Positions 18,730 through 27,152 of a stretch of DNA of 64,000 nucleotides are shown here, piece by piece. The stretch lies in assembly GCF_021513195.1 (NCBI RefSeq), contig NZ_CP090974.1, positions 2,678,001-2,742,000 of the forward strand. The letters are read 5' to 3'. The DNA comes from Shewanella sp. OMA3-2 (lineage in GTDB: Bacteria > Pseudomonadota > Gammaproteobacteria > Enterobacterales > Shewanellaceae). Made by a program: the position numbers and the translations under genes. A model generated the notes under the pieces. That model searched no databases, had not been told where the DNA came from, and worked only from the letters and a program-made list of their open reading frames with translations. Position 1 is the stretch's first letter, and the number at the start of each line of letters is the position of its first letter.

Positions 18730-19199
18730 TACTTAACCTCCGTTGGTGTTAAGTTAACCTTGTTATGCTGAGGAACACTTGCTGTAGGAAGGTTAGCTTG
18801 ATGAGTGCCTTCAATCAAATGACACACCATGTTTCCTGTCGGCAGGTTATCTGGCATGGTTGACCATTGTTCTACAGCCTGTGAAAGTCGTGATCTGAGC
18901 TTCAGCATTTCATTAAATTGTTGCTCTGTTTCATCGAGCTTTTGTTTTACTAATGCCCGCACAAGGTGACATGCACTTTCACCATGATCGGTTTTTGAAA
19001 AAATCACTTTAATTTCATCAACTGAAAAATCAAGTTTACGAGCGCTTAAAATAAATTGCATACGCGACTTATCTTTGTCGTTATAGATTTTATAACCATT
19101 AACGGGTGATTTATTGGGATTAAGCAATCCACTACGAGTGTAAAATCGCACTGTGTCAGCGGTAATACCTAATTCATTAGCAAGTTGACTCACTTTCAT
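18729..19199 (-). CDS. MerR-family metal-responsive regulator, CueR-like
   Basis: A 156-residue activator with an N-terminal MerR helix-turn-helix ([20 protein letters not shown]), a dimerisation helix (about 80-125) and a metal-loop region. The metal Cys are C84 (ESACHLV) and C130 (GNMVCHLIE). The second lies in an extended tail unlike the short CueR CxxC-like loop, so the sensing site may differ. GGGAG upstream supports the ATG at 19199 over a TTG at 19211. It is the first gene of the copper-ATPase operon, and a matching 19-bp-spacer promoter lies just upstream. Confidence 0.88.
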   Translation of the reverse strand: MKVSQLANELGITADTVRFYTRSGLLNPNKSPVNGYKIYNDKDKSRMQFILSARKLDFSVDEIKVIFSKTDHGESACHLVRALVKQKLDETEQQFNEMLKLRSRLSQAVEQWSTMPDNLPTGNMVCHLIEGTHQANLPTASVPQHNKVNLTPTEVK

Positions 19200-19239
19200 A
19201 TTGTCTCCCAAAGCTAAGATTAACCGTTACGATAGCTTG

Positions 19240-19270
19240 ACTATAAACCTATGTGTTACACACAGGTCAA
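19240..19270 (-). promoter_or_regulatory. MerR/CueR-type promoter with 19-bp spacer and internal dyad
   Basis: On the minus strand, TTGACC (-35) and TATAGT (-10) are separated by 19 bp, the over-long spacing that MerR proteins correct by twisting DNA. A 21-bp dyad at 19247-19267 fills the spacer, with arms ACCTGTGTGT and ACACATAGGT (9 of 10 complementary). It lies about 40 bases before merR, so the regulator controls its own operon. Confidence 0.88.
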
Positions 19271-19423
19271 GCAAGGTTTGAATATTAAAATAATAGGCCG
19301 CATTTGAACGCCCTATTATTAGAAGATTACTGATCACAGCAAGAGCATGCACGTTCGTGTTATTGATCAATGATGTTGAGCTTAAAACGTTCATGACCTT
19401 GCTGTGGTAGATATCCTAGCCAT

Positions 19424-19510
19424 GATGTACCACTGGGAATTTAAGTTTATCAGACACTCAATGTACCACTGGCCTGCCAGTGGTACATTCATTTTATCTG
19501 GTGGTACATT
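19424..19510. repeat. Cluster of four TGTACCAC half-sites with a perfect 14-bp palindrome
   Basis: Forward copies lie at 19426-19436 and within 19460-19473; inverted copies lie within 19476-19489 and at 19499-19510. The middle two form perfect 14-bp arms (AATGTACCACTGGC) around CT. Each side therefore has two repeats pointing at the centre, like abutted transposon ends or a paired protein-binding site. No transposase is nearby. Confidence 0.7.
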
Positions 19511-19596
19511 GAATGGGACTAAGATGTGTGGATGCTAAAAAACACTATTGGATGTTTAAAAGTCATTAAATTATATACTTTCAAAAATTTAGGCAC

Positions 19597-19620
19597 AAAA
19601 AAAGACGTCCTAGGACGTCT
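19597..19620 (-). terminator. tRNA-Ser terminator
   Basis: AGACGTCC-TA-GGACGTCT (19603-19620) is a perfect 8-bp hairpin. On the minus strand it is followed by a T run (A run 19597-19603 on plus), 14 bases past the tRNA. Confidence 0.88.
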
Positions 19621-19633
19621 TCGTTTGAGAATA

Positions 19634-19721
19634 TGGCGGTGACGGAGAGATTCGAACTCTCGAAAGGTTGCCCTTTACACACTTTCCAGGCGTGCTCCTT
19701 CAGCCACTCGGACACGTCACC
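19634..19721 (-). tRNA. tRNA-Ser (anticodon GGA)
   Basis: This 88-nt class II tRNA has acceptor arms GGTGACG / CGTCACC, an encoded CCA, anticodon loop CTGGAAA (GGA, reading UCC/UCU), a long variable arm typical of Ser, and T loop TTCGAAT. Its 3' flank is copied at 8249-8289. Confidence 0.96.
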
Positions 19722-19843
19722 TTAAGATTGTTTTATAGAGTCAATCACTCTGCGGCCGCTACTTTACGCAAATGGCGATGTTGGGTCAAGTTAAAAAGCC
19801 AACCACTCTAGCGTTTGCACAAATGCTGTGCAACATTAAGTAT

Positions 19844-20476
19844 TTAGCCCATAAGTTGAGGGAACAAGCCTTTAACACCCGCAGCAATAACTTCAATACC
19901 TAAAGATAACATTAACAACCCCATTAAACGTGTAATCACGTTGATACCGGTTTTGCCCAATAGTTTGAAAATGGCTGGAGCCATGTTAAACAATGACCAA
20001 CTCAATAAACCAAAAAACAGTACTGTACCGAACATACCAACAAAATCGATTAAAGTATTGTGTTCAGCGGCAAATACGATGACTGAACTAATTGCACCAG
20101 GACCTGCCATTAAAGGCAATGCTAATGGCACAACCGCAACAGATTCCATACCCGATGACTCACGATCTTCTTCTTGATTTCGTTTAACTTCACTGATTTT
20201 ACCTTGCAGCATCGACATAGCAATAATACAGATCAAACTACCGCCGGCAATTCGAAACGCTGACAGTGAAATACTGAACATGTTTAAAATATGCTGACCC
20301 GCAATAATAGTGACAAATAAGATAACCACTACGGCAAAGTTAGCCACTCTGTTAGTGTGTTTTCGTTCTAAGTCGGTCTGATGGCTGGTTAAACTGACAA
20401 AAACAGGCAGCAGACCAACAGGATTAATAATCGCTAAAAGCCCTAAAAAGAACTTGATGTAAAGCATGTAATCCAA
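19844..20476 (-). CDS. MarC-family integral membrane protein (YchE-like)
   Basis: A 210-residue UPF0056/MarC protein with six transmembrane helices. It has the family's INPVG motif near residue 17 and the repeated PLALPLMAGPGAIS (about 117-130). The function is unresolved; the family was once linked to multiple antibiotic resistance without direct proof. The start is a TTG: GAGGG lies seven bases before it, while the next ATG (20467) is too far from any ribosome site. The tRNA-Ser lies downstream on the same strand. Confidence 0.9.
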   Translation of the reverse strand: MDYMLYIKFFLGLLAIINPVGLLPVFVSLTSHQTDLERKHTNRVANFAVVVILFVTIIAGQHILNMFSISLSAFRIAGGSLICIIAMSMLQGKISEVKRNQEEDRESSGMESVAVVPLALPLMAGPGAISSVIVFAAEHNTLIDFVGMFGTVLFFGLLSWSLFNMAPAIFKLLGKTGINVITRLMGLLMLSLGIEVIAAGVKGLFPQLMG

Positions 20477-20841
20477 TGAGATACCCTCTAAATAGATTGT
20501 TTTTAAAGCACATAAAAAAAGAGCGCTACTGTAATGTAAGTTGTCTGTTTATAGAAGTGATATTTTCAATAAAATCACAAGTTTTTCATGGGTTTTATTG
20601 ATATCCCTTAATAATCATTAATTAAGCACAATTTTGTAACTAAGCAACCACAAATGTACAACCGCAAACCATTAAAACATTGCTAACACTACAGGTGAAT
20701 ATTATTCAACCAAAAAATGACGTTATAATGTAATTTTACCAAAATAACTGTACTGTCAATGTGTTTTAAAATCGACATTAAGGTACAATGTTTTATATTA
20801 AAAATGATTTAAGTTTAATAGAAATATTTATAAGGATTTCT
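20477..20841. other. AT-rich intergenic region upstream of marC
   Basis: This region separates divergent marC and a small ORF. A TATAAT (20724-20729) is a possible -10 for the plus-strand ORF, but no convincing -35 was found. Nothing else was recognised. Confidence 0.4.
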
Positions 20842-20997
20842 ATGGCAGTGCGTAATAAAGTTTGCCAAAAAAATAATAGTCGTAAATTCAGTAGTTCGCG
20901 AAGAAGAATGACGTATTTTTTATGGATAACTAAGCCATATCAAGACAAAGAGTTTGATGCAGCTGAACTGGCTAACGCTCAAAAGAAGTCCGCTTAA
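20842..20997 (+). CDS. Small basic hypothetical protein
   Basis: A 51-residue product, rich in Arg/Lys/Ser in its first half and acidic near residues 32-40. AAGGA lies five bases before the ATG at 20842, which is better supported than the longer frame starting at 20788. No family was recognised and no signal or membrane segment is clear. Spacing and the good ribosome site favour a real gene, but it could be chance. Confidence 0.45.
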   Translation: MAVRNKVCQKNNSRKFSSSRRRMTYFLWITKPYQDKEFDAAELANAQKKSA

Positions 20998-21064
20998 TTT
21001 ATTACCAAGATAAAAAAAATGTGGGTCATTTCTGACACCACATCTTATTTCACATTATCTAAGC

Positions 21065-23110
21065 TTATTTTGCAGTCCAGCGATCCATCCAGCGGAACAC
21101 ATTCTGATACCATTGCTGTAAATTATCTTGATTTAAGATCCAATGATTTTCATCTGGAAACATGAGTAATTCAGATGGAATACCTTGACGTTGCATAAAG
21201 CTAAATGCGGCTAAACCTTGACCATAAGGTACACGGAAGTCTTTTTCACCGTGAATAACTAGCATAGGTGTTTTCCAGTTTTCAACATAGTTAACTGGGT
21301 TAAACTTCTCGTACAAGTCTTTGTTGTCGTGATAAGTTCCACCAAATTCATATTCTGGGAACCACAGCTCTTCTGTCACATAATACATTGAGCGCATATC
21401 AAATAAACCAGCATGGTTTATCAAACACTTGAAGCCGTCATTCCAATGACCTTGGAACCAGTTCATCATGTAGCCGCCATATGAACCACCAAGTGCACAG
21501 GCATTATTTGCATCTAACCAAGGTTGTTGCTCAGTGACTGCTGCCATGCCTTTTTTCAAATCTTCTAATGGCTTTCCGCCCCAATCCTGACTGATAGAGT
21601 CGGTAAATGCTTGGCCATAACCGGTAGAACCATGGAAATCAACCATCACCACACCATAACCGGCTCCAGCCCATAACTGAGCGTTCCAACGACCACTGAA
21701 TGAGTTACCAAATGATCCCTGTGGGCCGCCGTGGACTAAATATGCTATCGGATATTTTTCACCCTCTTTGTAATTTGAAGGTTTTATCCAGTAACCATGC
21801 ACAGTCTCATCATTCCAGCCTTTAAACTTAAACTGTTCAAATTCACCGAATTTAATATCAGCCAGTTTATCTTGGTTAACATGGGTTAAACGTTTTAGAT
21901 TTTCACCTTCTAAGCTGATGGTGTACAAATCACCTGGTTCAACTAGTGAGGCATTTTTAAAGATGATTTTATTATTGGTGACCGCAACAATACTGTTGCT
22001 GCCATCATTATAGATTGGACGCACATCACCAAACTGCGGATTAACTTCAAATATTGATACCTGACCAACATCTTGGGCAGTGACATAAAGCGTACGTCCA
22101 TCTTTGCTGAAGTTAATTGAACTTGGGCTTCTGTCCCATAAAGGAGCAACTTCTTTTTCCTGCCCGGTTACCGTATCCAGTAACATTAATCGATAGCGGT
22201 CAGCTTCAAATCCAGGTTTTGTCATCGCCAGATATGCCATATAACGGCCGTCGGCTGAATAAGTCGGCTGGGCATCCCAGGCTTTATTGGCTTCAGTTAA
22301 GTTAACCGTTTTGCCACCAGCGACAGGTACTTGCCATAAATCGTAATTAGTTGTCCAAGATTGATCTGCACTCGGCGCCTTGGCACTGTATACGATAAAC
22401 TTGCCATCTGGGGTAAAGGTCACTTCTTCCATGCCTGAAAATGGCTTTGGTGGGGTTTCAGTGTCACGACCTTGGGTCACGTTAACGGCATCGGTAATTT
22501 TAGTGCCGTTAAGGTTAGCGACAAATAAGTGATTACGGGCATGATCTTCCCATGTATCCCAATGACGCACCATAAGCTGTTTGTATTCACGGCCAGTGGT
22601 TTTACGCTCTTGCTCTGCTGCAAACTTTTCTTTAGAACATACTAAGTCTTTACACTCTGGAAATACCCGCAGAGTCATCACAACTTGTTTGCCATCTTGC
22701 GACAATTTATAGCCATTAACATCAAGAGGTAAATCACTCACCTGCTGCGCTTCGCCGCCATTTAGCGGTAACTGATATAGTTGGCTACTGCCATTGCGGT
22801 CTGCTAAAAAGTAAATACTTTTACTGTCAGCAGAAAAACTGACCTCATGTTCGGTACCTGAGGCTGACGTTAGCTGCTTAGGTGTGGCTGTTTTACTGCT
22901 TAAATCCAATGAATAAAGATCTGAGCTTGCTTCACCTTGAGCATCAACCACTTTAACGCCGTAAACTAGGGTGTTGCCGTCATGTGATACCGCATATGAA
23001 TGAAGTTTATTCATATTAACTAAGTGCTGAACTGTAAAAGGCTCAGCTGAATGCACTGATGTTGCCATTCCTGCGGCAACCAATGCAAAAAGCACTGAAG
23101 AAGTTTTCAT
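21065..23110 (-). CDS. S9-family prolyl oligopeptidase-type serine peptidase, exported
   Basis: A 681-residue exopeptidase or acylaminoacyl-peptidase-like enzyme. Residues 1-22 form a signal peptide (ending SVHSA). A beta-propeller with TolB-like repeats spans about residues 30-420 (KQLTSASGTEHEVSFSADSK and similar). The alpha/beta-hydrolase domain carries S543 (GGSYGGYM), D624 (HGEKDFRVP) and H656 (DENHW). It probably degrades peptides in the periplasm or outside the cell. It stands alone, with terminator-like DNA between it and fumarase. Confidence 0.93.
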   Translation of the reverse strand: MKTSSVLFALVAAGMATSVHSAEPFTVQHLVNMNKLHSYAVSHDGNTLVYGVKVVDAQGEASSDLYSLDLSSKTATPKQLTSASGTEHEVSFSADSKSIYFLADRNGSSQLYQLPLNGGEAQQVSDLPLDVNGYKLSQDGKQVVMTLRVFPECKDLVCSKEKFAAEQERKTTGREYKQLMVRHWDTWEDHARNHLFVANLNGTKITDAVNVTQGRDTETPPKPFSGMEEVTFTPDGKFIVYSAKAPSADQSWTTNYDLWQVPVAGGKTVNLTEANKAWDAQPTYSADGRYMAYLAMTKPGFEADRYRLMLLDTVTGQEKEVAPLWDRSPSSINFSKDGRTLYVTAQDVGQVSIFEVNPQFGDVRPIYNDGSNSIVAVTNNKIIFKNASLVEPGDLYTISLEGENLKRLTHVNQDKLADIKFGEFEQFKFKGWNDETVHGYWIKPSNYKEGEKYPIAYLVHGGPQGSFGNSFSGRWNAQLWAGAGYGVVMVDFHGSTGYGQAFTDSISQDWGGKPLEDLKKGMAAVTEQQPWLDANNACALGGSYGGYMMNWFQGHWNDGFKCLINHAGLFDMRSMYYVTEELWFPEYEFGGTYHDNKDLYEKFNPVNYVENWKTPMLVIHGEKDFRVPYGQGLAAFSFMQRQGIPSELLMFPDENHWILNQDNLQQWYQNVFRWMDRWTAK

Positions 23111-23161
23111 ATTATTGATTATCTCTTGTTATGTTTATTTATTGGCAGATTAACGAAAGCA

Positions 23162-23205
23162 AAACGCTCAAGCAACCTTTAAACAATAAAGACGCTTGAG
23201 CGTTT
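23162..23205 (-). terminator. Hairpin terminator after fumarase
   Basis: 12-bp arms (AAACGCTCAAGC, 23162-23173, and its complement 23194-23205) enclose 20 bases that contain a smaller hairpin. It lies 33 bases past the fumarase stop with a T-rich exit on the minus strand. Confidence 0.75.
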
Positions 23206-23237
23206 AAGTCACATTAGTTTACAGTGACAAGCTTAAA

Positions 23238-24785
23238 TTAAGCTTTACTATTGGCAATGTTAATTTTCCAAATAGCGGGCCCGGTTTCATGGGCATTTAC
23301 CCCATTAGAATCAACCGCTACTGTTACTGGCATGTCTTGAACTTCAAATTCGTATATCGCTTCCATGCCCAACTCTTCAAAGGCAACTACGCGAGATTTT
23401 TTAATCGCTTTTGACACTAGATAGGCTGCGCCGCCAACAGCCATTAAGTAAACGGCTTTGTGTTTCTTAATCGAAGCAACGGTTTCTGGTCCACGTTCAG
23501 ATTTACCAATCATGCCCATTAATCCGGTTTTTTCCAGCATCATATCGGTAAACTTGTCCATACGGGTGGCTGTAGTTGGCCCCGCTGGACCGACGACTTC
23601 ATCGCCAACAGGATCAACTGGACCAACGTAATAAATAAACTTACCTTTAAAGTCAACTCCAGCCGGTAAACCTTCACCTGAATCTAGTAGGGTTTGAATG
23701 CGTTTGTGCGCCGCATCACGACCGGTGAGCATTTTACCGTTCAGTAATAAGGTATCACCACTCTTCCAGGTTTCTATTTCAGCTTGAGTAATGTTGTCTA
23801 AATTCACTCTATGGGTATTCTCACCCGCTTCACGGGTGATTTCTGGCCAGTCTGCTAATGATGGTGGCACTAAATCTGCTGGGCCTGTACCGTCTAAATG
23901 AAAATGTACATGGCGAGTTGCTGCACAGTTGGGGATCATCACCACAGGCTTAGAAGCTGCATGGGTTGGCGCTGATTTAATTTTAATGTCTAAAACCGTG
24001 GTTAATCCGCCTAAACCTTGTGCGCCTATACCTAGATTGTTAGCACGTTCGAAAATATCTAAGCGCAGTTTTTCTTCAGTGGTTTCAGCGCCTTTAGCGA
24101 TTAACTCATGAATATCAACCGGGTCCATTAACGATTCTTTTGCCATTACAGCCGCTTTTTCAGCTGTGCCGCCAATACCTATTCCCAACATGCCTGGTGG
24201 ACACCAGCCTGCGCCCATAGTCGGCAAAGTTTTTTCTACCCAAGCAGCAATATCATCTGATGGATTTAGCATCGCCATTTTAGATTTATTTTCTGATCCG
24301 CCGCCTTTAGCCGCAATCATCACTTCAACATGATTGCCCGCAACCATATCAATATGCACAACCGATGGTGTGTTATCACGGGTGTTTTTACGGGCACCGG
24401 CAGGGTCTGCCACAATAGAGGCACGTAATGGGTTGTCTGGATTGGTGTATGCACGGCGCACACCTTCATCAACCATTTCCTGAACGGTCATGTCGGTTTT
24501 ATCCCAACTCACATTCATACCAATTTTAACAAATGTGGTCACAATGCCGGTATCTTGGCAAAGTGGACGCTTACCCTCTGCAGACATACGTGAGTTAATT
24601 AAGATTTGTGCAATAGCATCTTTTGCCGCAACACTTTGCTCGCGCTGATATGCAGCATACATAGCGTCAACAAAATCTTTAGGGTGATAGTAAGAAATGT
24701 ACTGTAGAGAATCTTCAATACTTTCAATAAAATCTGCCTGTTTAATCACTACAGGTGAAGATGAATTGTGGGTGTTCATAGACAT
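23238..24785 (-). CDS. fum: Class I iron-sulfur fumarate hydratase
   Basis: This 515-residue class I (FumA/FumB-type) fumarase interconverts fumarate and malate in the TCA cycle using a 4Fe-4S cluster. Cluster ligands are C76 (RPLCQDTG), the Cys in GWCPPGMLG and the Cys in PNCAATRH. The N-terminal lyase domain is followed by the C-terminal swivelling domain (about 360-515: GPTTATRMDKFTD, NAHETGPAIWK). Length is typical. GGAGC upstream supports the first ATG. Confidence 0.95.
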   Translation of the reverse strand: MSMNTHNSSSPVVIKQADFIESIEDSLQYISYYHPKDFVDAMYAAYQREQSVAAKDAIAQILINSRMSAEGKRPLCQDTGIVTTFVKIGMNVSWDKTDMTVQEMVDEGVRRAYTNPDNPLRASIVADPAGARKNTRDNTPSVVHIDMVAGNHVEVMIAAKGGGSENKSKMAMLNPSDDIAAWVEKTLPTMGAGWCPPGMLGIGIGGTAEKAAVMAKESLMDPVDIHELIAKGAETTEEKLRLDIFERANNLGIGAQGLGGLTTVLDIKIKSAPTHAASKPVVMIPNCAATRHVHFHLDGTGPADLVPPSLADWPEITREAGENTHRVNLDNITQAEIETWKSGDTLLLNGKMLTGRDAAHKRIQTLLDSGEGLPAGVDFKGKFIYYVGPVDPVGDEVVGPAGPTTATRMDKFTDMMLEKTGLMGMIGKSERGPETVASIKKHKAVYLMAVGGAAYLVSKAIKKSRVVAFEELGMEAIYEFEVQDMPVTVAVDSNGVNAHETGPAIWKINIANSKA

Positions 24786-24947
24786 AATGGGGCGCTCCAG
24801 CAGCCATGCGGCCTAACTTATTTATCGTTTTTATGTAAAGTTGATCAAATCAACGTTATTTTGGGTTTTGGTATAATTCTTTTATGGCCAATATGATACT
24901 CTTTCCATCCTTTTTGAGCTACAGCACATTTTATTTAAGGGTAATTG

Positions 24948-26402
24948 ATGAAACCGCGTGGTGACAATGCATTAATGATTACGCCATTAACTTGGACTTA
25001 TTCTAGCCAGTATTTATTTGAATTAGTCAGTCATCTACCTTGGTCAATGTTTCTCGATTCTGCTAATGCTACGCATCAAGATGCCCGTTTTGATATTATC
25101 GTTTTTAATCCTATTGCGACTCTAATCAGTCATAATAATGTGCTTTGTTTTGAACCCAGATTAGCAGATGAACATCAGCAAACGCTATCGACTCAGTTTA
25201 GTGATATTCAGCAGCGTTTTTTGAATAATCCCCAAAGCCCATTTGATAGCTTAAAATATTGTTTAACGCAGTTATATCCAATAAAACACCCTTGTATTTA
25301 TCCATTTAGTGGTGGCGCATTGGGGGCACTAAGTTATGATCTTGGCCGCTCAGTTGAACACATTACAGAAAAAGCCACTAAAGACATTGATTTTAGTGAG
25401 CTCAGTATTGGCTTTTACGATCAATGCTTAGTTTATGATTATGTAAATAAGAATTGGGTTCATATTGCCTATGATGGCGCGGCGCAATCACACTCTATTG
25501 CTGCGACCATTGAGCAGTTAATACGGCTTAAATCGTTACCACCCGCATCTTGCCCAAGTGACACATTTTCATTAACGACTGATTGGCACAATCAAACAAG
25601 TAAGCAAACCTATTTAAGCCACTTTAATCGAGTCCAAGAGTATTTATTAAGTGGTGATTGCTATCAAATTAACTTAACCCAACGATTCGAAGCTCAATAC
25701 CAAGGTAATGAGTGGCAAGCTTATTGTCAGTTAACGCAAGCGAATAAAGCCCCCTTCTCAGCCTTTATACGTTTGCCAAAACACACGATATTATCTATTT
25801 CTCCAGAACGCTTCATACAATTGCATGGTGATAATATTCAAACTAAGCCGATTAAAGGTACATTACCCAGAGTAGACGACACTGTTTTAGATAAACAACA
25901 AGCGGCTAAATTACAGTTATCTGAAAAAGATCGCGCTGAAAATGTCATGATAGTGGATCTGCTGCGTAATGATATTGGCAAAGTCGCAGCCCCTGGCAGT
26001 GTCGCTGTACCGCAGCTGTTTGCGATTGAAAGCTTTCCCGCTGTGCATCATTTAGTCAGCACTGTTACTGCTACTTTAGCCTCTGCTTACAGTGCAACTG
26101 ATTTATTAAAAGCTTGTTTCCCTGGCGGGTCAATTACTGGCGCGCCCAAAATACGGGCAATGGAAATTATTGAAGAGTTAGAGCCTTCTAGGCGCAGTAT
26201 GTATTGCGGCAGTATTGGTTATATCAGTCAAGATGGCACTATGGACACCAGTATTACCATTAGAACCTTAGTCACTGAAAATAATCGCATTTACTGTTGG
26301 GCTGGCGGTGGCGTGGTAGCAGACTCAAATGCCGAAGCAGAATATCAAGAGTGTTTTGACAAAGTCAGTAAAATACTGCCTTTACTTAAAGTTATAAGAT
26401 AA
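24948..26402 (+). CDS. pabB: Aminodeoxychorismate synthase component I
   Basis: A 484-residue chorismate-utilising enzyme that, with PabA, makes 4-amino-4-deoxychorismate for folate. The chorismate-binding domain shows SPERF, KPIKGT (catalytic Lys), DLLRNDIGKV, GSITGAPK and YCGSIGYI with GGGVVADSN near the C-terminus. The PIKGT motif is the PabB rather than TrpE form. AAGGG lies before a TTG/ATG pair; the ATG at 24948 is preferred. Single gene, followed by a strong terminator. Confidence 0.93.
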   Translation: MKPRGDNALMITPLTWTYSSQYLFELVSHLPWSMFLDSANATHQDARFDIIVFNPIATLISHNNVLCFEPRLADEHQQTLSTQFSDIQQRFLNNPQSPFDSLKYCLTQLYPIKHPCIYPFSGGALGALSYDLGRSVEHITEKATKDIDFSELSIGFYDQCLVYDYVNKNWVHIAYDGAAQSHSIAATIEQLIRLKSLPPASCPSDTFSLTTDWHNQTSKQTYLSHFNRVQEYLLSGDCYQINLTQRFEAQYQGNEWQAYCQLTQANKAPFSAFIRLPKHTILSISPERFIQLHGDNIQTKPIKGTLPRVDDTVLDKQQAAKLQLSEKDRAENVMIVDLLRNDIGKVAAPGSVAVPQLFAIESFPAVHHLVSTVTATLASAYSATDLLKACFPGGSITGAPKIRAMEIIEELEPSRRSMYCGSIGYISQDGTMDTSITIRTLVTENNRIYCWAGGGVVADSNAEAEYQECFDKVSKILPLLKVIR

Positions 26403-26449
26403 TAAATAGTTAGTGCTTAGTATGAGTGTTAAGTGAAAAGTTAACCACA

Positions 26450-26479
26450 AAAAAGCCAGCAAATCATTGCTGGCTTTTT
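26450..26479. terminator. Bidirectional terminator between pabB and eda
   Basis: A perfect 13-bp stem (26450-26462 with 26467-26479) has a 4-nt loop, with A run and T run on either side. It serves convergent pabB and eda. Confidence 0.93.
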
Positions 26480-26493
26480 GTTTATTAAACGGT

Positions 26494-27135
26494 TTACAGG
26501 CCGTTTAACGCTTCTTTACACAGCTGGGTAATACGTGCCCAATCTTCAGAGTCAACAGCATCTGTTGGTGCTATCCAACTACCGCCAATACAGTCAACAT
26601 TACTTAATGCTAAGTAGTCTTTATATGTGGCTGGACTAATTCCGCCCGTAGGACAAAAACGAATATTGGCTAAAGGGCCAGAGAATGACTTAAGCGCATT
26701 CACGCCACCTGAAGCTTCTGCTGGAAAGAATTTAAAATGGGTATAACCCAATTCCATGCCTACCATAACCTCAGAAATACTCGCCACACCTGGAATTAAA
26801 GGCACTTTGCCTTTTTTAGCCGCTTTAAGTAAATCAACAGTGGCACCTGGGGTGATAATAAACTGTGATCCAGCATCAACGGCTTGCTTTAATTGAGCTT
26901 CATTTAAAATAGTACCTGCACCGATTAGCGCTTCAGGGACTTCTTTGGCAATTTTAGCTATTGCTTCAAGTGCGCAAGGGGTACGTAAAGTCACTTCTAA
27001 AACACTAATGCCACCCGCTACAAGTGCTCTTGCTAAAGGCACAGCATGCTCGATTTTATTGATAACCATTACAGGTACAATAGGACTACGCTTAAACACA
27101 TCTTGTGGTTGAAGCGACCAGTTATTGTCAGACAT
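26494..27135 (-). CDS. eda: KHG/KDPG aldolase
   Basis: A 213-residue Entner-Doudoroff aldolase that splits 2-keto-3-deoxy-6-phosphogluconate into pyruvate and glyceraldehyde-3-phosphate. Key residues are E in VLEVTLRTP, the Schiff-base Lys in THFKFFPAE, and the phosphate-binding GPLANIRFCPTGGI. It lies 17 bases after edd with AAGGAAAAG upstream, as last gene of zwf-pgl-edd-eda. Confidence 0.96.
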   Translation of the reverse strand: MSDNNWSLQPQDVFKRSPIVPVMVINKIEHAVPLARALVAGGISVLEVTLRTPCALEAIAKIAKEVPEALIGAGTILNEAQLKQAVDAGSQFIITPGATVDLLKAAKKGKVPLIPGVASISEVMVGMELGYTHFKFFPAEASGGVNALKSFSGPLANIRFCPTGGISPATYKDYLALSNVDCIGGSWIAPTDAVDSEDWARITQLCKEALNGL

Positions 27136-27152
27136 TCGTTACTTTTCCTTAA

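Larger units (their letters stand above)
19271..19633. other. Intergenic region between copper operon and tRNA-Ser
   Basis: No coding frame is seen. It contains the TGTACCACTGG repeat cluster at 19424-19510 and the tRNA-Ser terminator. It is the other edge of the candidate island. Confidence 0.6.
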
